Assembly (NCBI GenBank): GCA_963799045.1
Contig: CAWCVN010000004.1
Span: 372,001 to 436,000 of the forward strand
Source of the DNA: DASRSS01 sp963799045
GTDB taxonomy: Bacteria; Actinomycetota; Actinomycetes; Mycobacteriales; Jatrophihabitantaceae
Length of the DNA stretch: 64,000 nucleotides
Direction: 5' to 3'
This document shows, piece after piece, positions 57,681 to 64,000 of this stretch. Each line of letters begins with the position of its first letter. The stretch's first letter is position 1. The position numbers and the translations under genes are program-made. The notes under the pieces are model-generated. The model was not told where the DNA came from. It saw only the letters and a list, made by a program, of their open reading frames with translations, and did no database searches.

Positions 57681-59876
57681 ATGTCCCATCGCAACCCTGT
57701 CCCGACCGATCCCGGCGGCCCGCGGAGACGCAGACGTGGGCCGGCCGGGCTGGCCGCGGCGCTGCTCGTGGTCGGCCTCGGCGTCGCGGCTCCGACGACG
57801 CTCGCGATCGCCGCCGCGCCGGCGGCCGACGCGCTGGACAACGGGCTGGGCCTCACCCCGCAGATGGGGTGGAACGACTGGAACGCCTTCGGCTGCGACG
57901 TCAACGCCAAGCTCGTTGAGCAGACCGCCGACGTGATGGTCGCCAACGGCATGAAGACCGCGGGCTACGACTACGTCAACATCGACGACTGCTGGCTGGA
58001 GAAGCAGCGCGACGCCAACGGCAATCTCGTCCCGGATCCGGCGAAGTTCCCGGACGGGATCAAGGGCGTTGCCGACTACGTGCACTCCAAGGGGCTCAAG
58101 CTCGGCATCTACAACGACGCCGGCACCGCCACCTGCGCCGGTTACCCGGGCAGCCTCGGCCACGAGAAGCAGGACGCGGCCACCTTCGCCAGTTGGGGGG
58201 TCGACTACCTCAAGTACGACAACTGCAACAACGCCGGCAGCAGCACCACGCAGCAGTACATCGACCGCTACACCGCGATGCGGGACGCACTCGCCGCTAC
58301 CGGCCGCAACATCTTCTACAGCATCTGCGAGTGGGGCGTGAACCAACCGTGGACCTGGGCGCCGCAGGTGGGCAACTCGTGGCGCACCACCGGCGACATC
58401 CGGGACAGCTACAGCAGCATGCTGTCGATCTTCAACCAGAACGTCTGGCTGTACCCGTACTCCCACCCGGGCGCCTGGAACGACCCGGACATGCTGGAGG
58501 TCGGTAACGGCGGGATGTCCACCACCGAGTACCGCTCGGAGTTCAGCCTGTGGGCGGCGATGGACGCGCCCCTGCTGGCCGGCACCGACCTGCGTTCGAT
58601 CAGCAAGGCCGACCTGAAGATCTACACCAACAAGCGCGTCATCGCGGTCGACCAGGACCCGCTGGGCAAGCAGGCGGTTCCGGTTCCGGTCGGCGGCGAA
58701 CCGGCCGGCAACCACGGCCTGTGGGTGCTGTCCAAGCCACTGGCCAACGGTGACCGGGCAGTCGTGCTGTTCAATTCCACCGGCAGCACCGCGACTATCA
58801 GCACGAACGCGACCGAGATCGGCCTGCGGCGTGCCGGCGATTACGGCCTGCGGGACCTCTGGACGAACAAGCGCACCGAGACGGCGGGCACGATCGCCGC
58901 CTCCGTACCGGCGCACGGCGTGGTGATGTACCGCGTGTCGCGGACGCGGTCGTCATCCTCGGCCGGTCCCGCGGTGACGGTCGGTCTCGACGGGCTGCCG
59001 GCGAGCGTCGGCGAGAACAGCACGACGACCGTGCACGTCTCCTTCACCAACTACGGGCGCACCACGGTCAAGCAGGCCGCGCTCTCGCTGCGCGCGCCCA
59101 AGCACTGGAAGGTCAAGAACAAGGGGACGACGCTATTCCGGCGCGTGCGCACGAACCACACGGTGACCGCGGCCTTCGCGGTGAGTGCGCCGACGCCGAA
59201 GGAACCGTTGGCGACCGCGAACCTCACCGCGCGTGCCACCTATACCTGGCGGAACCGGCAGAGTTCGTCGTCGGTGAGCCAGGGGGTCGCGATCGCCACG
59301 CCGGTGCAGGCGCCGTACCAGACGTACTCGTCAGCGACGGACGCGCCGGCGCAGTACGGCCAGGTGGGTGACACCTTCGCGGTGTCCGGCGCCGGCAACG
59401 ACCTGTGGAGCGACAACGACTACTACACGGCGATCTACCAGAAGGGCGTCGCCGGGACGTCGTCGACGATCGTCACCGAGGTGACGAAGACAGCGAACCT
59501 CAGCGGCTACGGCAAGACGGGGATCCTGGTGCGCAACTCCATCCCGTCCGTCAACACCACGCCCGAGGGCGTCATCCTGTTCGTGTCGCCGACCGGCGGC
59601 ATCCAGATGGAGTGGGACAACAACTCCGGGGAGTACATCAACTCGGTGAGCCCGGACAACGGGACGATCCCGGACCAGGTGCCGGTCTACCTGAAGCTGG
59701 TCCGCTCCGGGTCGACCTACACCGGGTACTACTCGACCGACGGCTCGAACTGGAAGACGGTCGCCACCGAGACGGTGCCGGGCCAGGCCGACACCCAGGA
59801 CGTGGGGATGTTCGTCACCTCGCACTCCTCGGGTGACCCGGCGCAGACCACCTTCTCCGGCTTCACCGTCAGCTGA
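57681..59876 (+). CDS. Secreted GH27 alpha-galactosidase with NEW3-like and beta-sandwich C-terminal domains
   Basis: A 731-residue exported enzyme. Its signal peptide (GLAAALLVVGLGVAAPTTLA) is followed by a GH27 barrel beginning LGLTPQMGWNDWNAFGCDVN. The catalytic nucleophile is Asp near residue 180 in YLKYDNCNN and the acid/base is Asp near 270 in NDPDMLEVG. A beta domain follows with SKADLKIYTNKRVIAVDQDP. A NEW3-type domain (about 430-520) and a C-terminal concanavalin-like sandwich (about 550-731) probably bind carbohydrate. It removes terminal alpha-galactosyl residues from plant oligo- or polysaccharides. The start ATG follows GGAGGTGG. Confidence 0.93.
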   Translation: MSHRNPVPTDPGGPRRRRRGPAGLAAALLVVGLGVAAPTTLAIAAAPAADALDNGLGLTPQMGWNDWNAFGCDVNAKLVEQTADVMVANGMKTAGYDYVNIDDCWLEKQRDANGNLVPDPAKFPDGIKGVADYVHSKGLKLGIYNDAGTATCAGYPGSLGHEKQDAATFASWGVDYLKYDNCNNAGSSTTQQYIDRYTAMRDALAATGRNIFYSICEWGVNQPWTWAPQVGNSWRTTGDIRDSYSSMLSIFNQNVWLYPYSHPGAWNDPDMLEVGNGGMSTTEYRSEFSLWAAMDAPLLAGTDLRSISKADLKIYTNKRVIAVDQDPLGKQAVPVPVGGEPAGNHGLWVLSKPLANGDRAVVLFNSTGSTATISTNATEIGLRRAGDYGLRDLWTNKRTETAGTIAASVPAHGVVMYRVSRTRSSSSAGPAVTVGLDGLPASVGENSTTTVHVSFTNYGRTTVKQAALSLRAPKHWKVKNKGTTLFRRVRTNHTVTAAFAVSAPTPKEPLATANLTARATYTWRNRQSSSSVSQGVAIATPVQAPYQTYSSATDAPAQYGQVGDTFAVSGAGNDLWSDNDYYTAIYQKGVAGTSSTIVTEVTKTANLSGYGKTGILVRNSIPSVNTTPEGVILFVSPTGGIQMEWDNNSGEYINSVSPDNGTIPDQVPVYLKLVRSGSTYTGYYSTDGSNWKTVATETVPGQADTQDVGMFVTSHSSGDPAQTTFSGFTVS

Positions 59877-60116
59877 CCCGGCGAGCCATCGGCCGACGTG
59901 CCCGCCGGTCTGCAGAATCAGTTGCGGGCCATGGTCGACCAACCGGCTGCGAGCCGGTTCCAGCACGGGAGCGTCGGCAGCGCCTGGCATCCCGGCACCG
60001 GCCGCCGACTCGCATCACGACCCGCACCACCCCATGATCGGCGCGGCGCCGCCTCTCGACGCATCCACAGCCCGGGCCGAGCCGCCCGGACCCACGGATC
60101 GGTCAGGAGAGCCGAA

Positions 60117-60147
60117 AAAGGCCGGTCAACACGGCTGTCCGGCCTTT
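60117..60147 (-). terminator. Rho-independent terminator of tRNA-Leu
   Basis: On the minus strand the arms AAAGGCCGG and CCGGCCTTT (9 bp, perfect) enclose a 13-nt loop and run into TTTTT (60119-60115). It lies 44 bp downstream of the tRNA-Leu 3' end, the expected place. The region from 59877 to here holds no recognisable gene. Confidence 0.85.
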
Positions 60148-60190
60148 CGTGTAGTCGTACCGCGTCCTTGCGTATATAACCCCTTGTTTG

Positions 60191-60273
60191 TGGGCAAGGG
60201 GGGAGTTGAACCCCCACGTCCTTTCGGACACACGGACCTGAACCGTGCGCGTCTGCCATTCCGCCACTTGCCC
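60191..60273 (-). tRNA. tRNA-Leu (anticodon CAG)
   Basis: The minus strand folds into a class II tRNA. The acceptor arms are GGGCAAG and CTTGCCC with discriminator A. The D-arm contains TGGCGGAATGGCAGACGCG. The anticodon stem CACGG/CCGTG encloses TTCAGGT (anticodon CAG). A long variable arm is GTCCGAAAGGAC, and the T-arm is GGGGGTTCAACTCCCCC. CCA is not encoded. It reads CUG, the dominant Leu codon in this genome. It is divergent from fhaA. Confidence 0.95.
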
Positions 60274-60427
60274 GGCCAGCACCGGCGCAGCCGACACTGA
60301 TGACAACGGGCAACGGTAGCACGGTCCTCAGCTGCTTTTGACCGGGCCCAGAGCCGGCCCAGCTAGACTCGACGCCGTTCGCGCGGGCCGCCGTGCGATA
60401 TCGCAATGCCCGCCGAAGGAGGTACCG

Positions 60428-61267
60428 GTGAGCCTGGCGCAGCGCTTCGAGCGCCGACTCGAAGGCCTGGTCGGTGGCGCGTTCGCGCGCGTGTTCAAGG
60501 GGCAGGTCGAGCCGGTCGAGATCGGTTCGGCGCTGCAGCGCGAGGCGGTGGACAAGAAGAACATCATGGGCAACGGCCAGGTGATGTGTCCGAACCGCTA
60601 CCGCGTCACGCTCTCGCCCTCCGACCACGAGCGCCTCGAGCCATGGGAGCAGCAGCTCACCAACTCCCTGGCCGAACTCGTGCAGGACTACCTGGACGAG
60701 AACGGCTGGTCGACCATCGGCGACATCGAGGTCTACCTGGCGCGCGACGACCAGCTGCACACCGGCGTGTTCGGGGTCGCCTCCCGAATGGAGTCCAGCG
60801 CACCGCCGCGGCGCCGTCCGCACGACTCGCTGTCGATGCCGGTGGTACCCGCCGGTCCGCCGCCGCCGCCGGCCCATGAGCGTTACGCCCCCGCGCAGCA
60901 GCCGGCGCCCCGACCGTCGTACCCGCGAGAGCAGGAGCCGCACTACGCGCCGCCGCCCCGCCCCCAGGGCGACAGCCAGGCGGCCGCGTCCGTCGTCGTC
61001 GACCACACCGACGAGCGGTTCGTGCTGCACGTCGGCAGCAACGTCGTCGGTCGCGGAACCGACGCGGACGTGCAGCTGCTCGACCAGGGCGTGTCCCGCC
61101 GGCACCTGGACATCCAGTTCGACGGCAACTACGCCACCGCATACGACCTAGGCTCGACCAACGGCACGACGATCAACGGCCACGACGTGGGCAGCCAGGT
61201 GCTGCGCCACGGCGACGTGATCCGGGTGGGTCACACGAGGCTCGTCTTCCACCAGGACGCCGTATGA
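60428..61267 (+). CDS. fhaA: FHA-domain protein FhaA (DUF3662-FHA)
   Basis: A 279-residue protein. The N-terminal DUF3662 domain is SLAQRFERRLEGLVGGAFAR, then KGQVEPVEIGSALQREAVDK and MCPNRYRVTLSPSD. A Pro/Arg-rich linker leads to a C-terminal FHA domain with VGRGTDADVQLLDQGVSRRH and DLGSTNGTTINGH. FhaA is a substrate and reader of PknB-type Ser/Thr kinases and regulates peptidoglycan precursor export by binding MviN. GTG start with AAGGAGGT just upstream; it heads the fha-pst-rod operon. Confidence 0.95.
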   Translation: MSLAQRFERRLEGLVGGAFARVFKGQVEPVEIGSALQREAVDKKNIMGNGQVMCPNRYRVTLSPSDHERLEPWEQQLTNSLAELVQDYLDENGWSTIGDIEVYLARDDQLHTGVFGVASRMESSAPPRRRPHDSLSMPVVPAGPPPPPAHERYAPAQQPAPRPSYPREQEPHYAPPPRPQGDSQAAASVVVDHTDERFVLHVGSNVVGRGTDADVQLLDQGVSRRHLDIQFDGNYATAYDLGSTNGTTINGHDVGSQVLRHGDVIRVGHTRLVFHQDAV

Positions 61268-61304
61268 GTCGCTCCGGCGAGCTCGTCGGAACAGTGGTGA
61301 TGCC

Positions 61305-61778
61305 GTGAACTCCGCCCTGGCCCTACAGCTGATGCGCTTCGGCTTCCTGGCGCTGCTCTGGCTGTTCGTCTTCGCGGCCATCCGGGTCGTGCGCGCCGAC
61401 CTGCGCACCGCCGGCCAGCCCCGCATCGCGACGCCGCCCGCCCGCCGCGGCAGAACGCCCGCGAAGGCGGCGCCTCGGCCGCAGGGTGGCGGGCCGACGC
61501 AGCTGATCGTCACCGAGGGCGGGCTGAAGGGCACCCGCATCGGCCTCACCGGTGCCCCGGTCCTGATCGGCCGTGCCGACGACTCGACCCTGGTGCTCAC
61601 CGATGACTACGCCAGCACCCGGCACGCCCGCATCACCTTGCAGGACGGCATCTGGATCGTCGAGGACCTCGGCTCGACGAACGGCACCTACCTCGGCCAG
61701 CGCAAGCTCGACGGTCCGGTGCCGCTCGAGGTCGGCGTCCCCCTGCGCATCGGGCAGACCGTGTTGGAGCTGCGCTAG
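61305..61778 (+). CDS. fhaB: FHA-domain membrane protein FhaB (FipA)
   Basis: A 157-residue protein with one N-terminal helix (LMRFGFLALLWLFVFAAIRV), a basic linker and a C-terminal FHA domain. Key residues lie in VLIGRADDSTLVLTDDYAST, RHARI and DLGSTNGTYLGQRKL. In mycobacteria FhaB/FipA binds phosphothreonine proteins at the division site and links PknA signalling to FtsZ/FtsQ. The stop is directly adjacent to the pstP ATG. Confidence 0.94.
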   Translation: MNSALALQLMRFGFLALLWLFVFAAIRVVRADLRTAGQPRIATPPARRGRTPAKAAPRPQGGGPTQLIVTEGGLKGTRIGLTGAPVLIGRADDSTLVLTDDYASTRHARITLQDGIWIVEDLGSTNGTYLGQRKLDGPVPLEVGVPLRIGQTVLELR

Positions 61779-63242
61779 ATGGCGCTGATCCTGAACTACG
61801 CCGTGCGCTCGGACCTCGGTCTGGTGCGCGGCAACAACGAGGACTCCGTCTACGCCGGGCCGCGCCTGCTGGCCGTCGCCGACGGCATGGGCGGCCACGC
61901 GGCGGGCGAGGTCGCGAGCAAGATCGTCATCGGCACGCTCGAGAGCCTGGACGAGGACCGCCCGATCGACGACCTCATGGCTGCCCTGCGCGACGCGGTC
62001 CTGGACGCGAACCAACGGATCTCCGACGCTGTCGAGAAGGACCCGAAGCTCGACGGCATGGGCACGACGCTGACCGCGCTCCGTTTCGCCGGCAGCCGGG
62101 TCGGCCTCGTGCACGTGGGCGACTCCCGCGGCTACCTGCTGCGCGGCGGCCTGCTCAACCAGATCACCCACGACGACACCTACGTCCAGTACCTGGTCGA
62201 CATCGGCAAGATCACCGCGGACGAGGCGAAGGACCACCCGCGCAAGTCGGTGATCCTGCGCGCCCTGGGCGGCGGCGAGGTCGACCCCGACATCTCCATC
62301 CGAGAGATCCGCAACGGCGATCGCTACCTGCTGTGCAGCGACGGCCTGTCCGACGTGGTCTCGGCGGAAACCATCGCCGAGACGTTGCAGCTGAGCGACC
62401 CGCAGGAGTGCGCGGACCGGCTCGTCGAACTCACCCTGCGCGGTGGCGCGCCGGACAACGTCACGGTGATCGTCGCCGACGTCGCCGAGTCCCGCGTGGG
62501 AGACGCGGTCAACGACGTCCCGGTGATCGCAGGCGCGTTCGTCGACCCCGGCGCCGCGGACGTCCCCGGTACCGACAGCCCCGCCGAGCGCGCCGCGCGG
62601 ATGTCCCGCCCGCACCGGCCCACCGTCCGAGCGGCGGAGCCGGCCCGGCGCCGCGGCCACTGGCGCACCCCGGCGCTGGTGGCCGGCATCCTGATCGTGA
62701 TCTTCGGGGCGCTCGCCGGCGTGTATGCCTGGACGCAGTCGTACTACTTCGTCGGGCGCGACGGCAGCGAGGTCGCGATCTTCCAAGGCGTCAACACCGC
62801 GTTCGGGCCGCTGAAGTTTTACGAGGTCAGCGCGAACACCGACTTGAAGCTCAAGCAGCTCGACCAGTCCTCGCGCTCGCAGGTCGAGAACGGCATCGCT
62901 GCCAGCAGCGAGTCCGACGCGCACCGCATCGTTGATCGGCTCCGCAGCGAGCACCTGCTGCCGCTGTGCTCGTCCCTCGTGCTCCCCAGCACGAGCACCA
63001 GGTCGACGCCACCGGCCACCCGCTCGTCGACACCGGTCGACCGTCACCTCACCAAGACGTCGTCGCGCACGAGCACGCGGCGCACCGCGACGGCGAGCAA
63101 GCGACCCAGCACGAGTGCCGCCACGCATCCGTCCACCCGCCCGGTGACGCACACACCGAGCAGCCCGACGCCGAGCGCCACGCCGAGCAGCCCCACACCG
63201 AGCCACACGCCGGTTCCGTACGTCGATTGCTGGCCCGGATGA
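61779..63242 (+). CDS. pstP: PP2C-type Ser/Thr protein phosphatase
   Basis: A 487-residue membrane phosphatase. The PP2C domain (1-240) has metal-binding motifs DLGLVRGNNEDSVY, AVADGMGGHAAGEVA, VHVGDSRGYLL, LCSDGLSDVV and APDNVTVIVAD. A juxtamembrane stretch is followed by a helix (TPALVAGILIVIFGALAGVY). An extracellular domain of about 90 residues ends in a long Ser/Thr/Pro tail with VDC at the extreme C-terminus. PstP dephosphorylates PknA/PknB and their substrates. The stop overlaps the next start (ATGA). Confidence 0.96.
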   Translation: MALILNYAVRSDLGLVRGNNEDSVYAGPRLLAVADGMGGHAAGEVASKIVIGTLESLDEDRPIDDLMAALRDAVLDANQRISDAVEKDPKLDGMGTTLTALRFAGSRVGLVHVGDSRGYLLRGGLLNQITHDDTYVQYLVDIGKITADEAKDHPRKSVILRALGGGEVDPDISIREIRNGDRYLLCSDGLSDVVSAETIAETLQLSDPQECADRLVELTLRGGAPDNVTVIVADVAESRVGDAVNDVPVIAGAFVDPGAADVPGTDSPAERAARMSRPHRPTVRAAEPARRRGHWRTPALVAGILIVIFGALAGVYAWTQSYYFVGRDGSEVAIFQGVNTAFGPLKFYEVSANTDLKLKQLDQSSRSQVENGIAASSESDAHRIVDRLRSEHLLPLCSSLVLPSTSTRSTPPATRSSTPVDRHLTKTSSRTSTRRTATASKRPSTSAATHPSTRPVTHTPSSPTPSATPSSPTPSHTPVPYVDCWPG

Positions 63243-64000
63243 CAGCCTCGGCCACCACCGCGAGCGTGAACCCGGTCCGGCTGCCCACCCGCCGGGGTGC
63301 CGAGCTGCTGTTGCTGCTGTTCGCGGTCGTCGTCGTCGTCGCCGCCGAGGCCGTGGTCGAGGCAACCCGCGACGGCCACCTGTCCACCCGGCTGGTCGCC
63401 TACGGCGCGGTGCCCGTCGTCGTCGGCCTGGTCACCCACCTGGTGATACGCCGCGTCGCCCCCTACGCCGATCCGCTGCTGCTGCCGATCGTCGTGCTGA
63501 TCAACGGGCTCGGCCTGGTGATGATTCACCGGCTCGACCTGGGGCTCGCGCAGCAGGCCAAGCAGAACGGCACCACCTTCACCAACCCCGCGGCCCCTAC
63601 CCAGGTCGTCTGGACGGCGCTCGGCGTCGCAGTGTTCATCGCGTTGATCGTGGTCATCCGCGATCACCGGACGCTGCAGCGCTATGCCTACACGTTGGCG
63701 CTGATCGGCGTGGTGTTCCTGGGCCTGCCGTCGGTGCTGCCCGCGCGCTTCAGCGAGGTCAACGGTGCCCGCATCTGGATCCGGGTCGCCGGCTTCTCCA
63801 TCCAGCCCGGCGAGTTCGCGAAGATCCTGCTGACGATCTTCGGCGCCGCGTACCTGGTCGAAAAGCGCGACGTGCTCTCCCTGGCCGGCAAGCGGCTCGG
63901 GATCCGCGTCCGCAACCGGTTCATCGGTCTCGACCTGCCCCGCGGCCGTGACTTCGGCCCGCTGCTGCTCGCCTGGCTGGTCTGTATCGGGGTGCTCGTG
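63239..64000 (+). CDS. rodA: SEDS-family peptidoglycan polymerase RodA/FtsW (partial, runs off the end)
   Basis: 254 residues of a polytopic protein from an ATG overlapping the pstP stop. It begins with RRGAELLLLLFAVVVVVAAE and contains the SEDS hallmarks INGLGLVMIHRLDLGLAQQA, EVNGARIWIRVAGFSIQPGE and FAKILLTIFGAAYLVEKRDV. The order fhaA-fhaB-pstP-rodA is the conserved actinobacterial cell-wall/kinase cluster; pbpA, pknA and pknB are expected beyond the edge. It polymerises glycan strands for cell-wall growth. The 3' end is outside the window. Confidence 0.93.
   Translation, partial: MTASATTASVNPVRLPTRRGAELLLLLFAVVVVVAAEAVVEATRDGHLSTRLVAYGAVPVVVGLVTHLVIRRVAPYADPLLLPIVVLINGLGLVMIHRLDLGLAQQAKQNGTTFTNPAAPTQVVWTALGVAVFIALIVVIRDHRTLQRYAYTLALIGVVFLGLPSVLPARFSEVNGARIWIRVAGFSIQPGEFAKILLTIFGAAYLVEKRDVLSLAGKRLGIRVRNRFIGLDLPRGRDFGPLLLAWLVCIGVLV

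Overview
The window comes from a high-GC actinobacterium. Third codon positions are almost all G/C, GTG starts are common, and stop/start overlaps (GTGA, ATGA) are frequent. A 6C small RNA is present, and the right end carries the actinobacterial cell-wall regulatory order fhaA-fhaB-pstP-rodA. Genus cannot be fixed from sequence alone; a Frankiales/Jatrophihabitans- or Mycobacteriales-like lineage would fit (inference).

Layout. 0-3 kb: LacI-type regulator, RmlA, a one-helix membrane protein and a low-molecular-weight tyrosine phosphatase. 3.1-13.3 kb: an exopolysaccharide island, visibly more A/T-rich than its flanks, with an epimerase, four glycosyltransferases, a flippase, a polymerase/ligase, a methyltransferase and a hexapeptide acetyltransferase. 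UDP-glucose dehydrogenase follows, with frameshifts. 14.8-31.4 kb: a MazEF module, YHYH lipoprotein, MsrA, DUF6191 protein, 6C RNA, an HtrA-like protease with long repeats, adenylate kinase, an acyl-CoA ligase, and a redox block. The redox block is a heme-type membrane protein, a two-component system, a ferric-reductase-like flavoprotein and an FMN-binding exported protein. 31.4-35.1 kb: Pit phosphate transporter, secreted metallophosphoesterase and a truncated NCS1 permease fragment lying between two near-identical 50-bp palindromes.

35.1-48.9 kb is a respiratory nitrate / nitrogen-oxide region: a cysteine-containing HTH regulator, narGHJI, a TDT-family transporter, ferredoxin, two DUF2249 proteins (one fused to hemerythrin), a DUF59 Fe-S factor, an NnrS-like membrane protein, a nirK pseudogene with large internal deletions, a second hemerythrin and DUF488. 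Three matching dyads (GTTTTTAC, 10 bp, GTnnAAAC-like arm) precede the regulator, the ferredoxin and the hemerythrin/DUF59 divergent pair. They probably define one regulon bound by the local regulator.

49-60 kb: DsbA-like protein, ABC exporter plus TetR, a repeat-rich DUF3494 surface protein, a second MazEF, a truncated ECF sigma factor, ArsR/MFS with a perfect operator, a DHFR-like remnant and a secreted GH27 alpha-galactosidase. 60-64 kb: tRNA-Leu(CAG) with its terminator, then the fhaA-fhaB-pstP-rodA operon running off the end.

Two features run through the window. Ten copies of a 50-bp palindromic repeat sit in intergenic gaps (nine between 16.5 and 35.1 kb, one at 49.8 kb). Several otherwise well-conserved genes are broken: single-base shifts in ugd, the response regulator, the ferric-reductase-like gene and an AbiEi-like gene could be sequencing errors, whereas nirK, the permease, the DHFR-like gene and the sigma factor have lost whole segments and look genuinely decayed.
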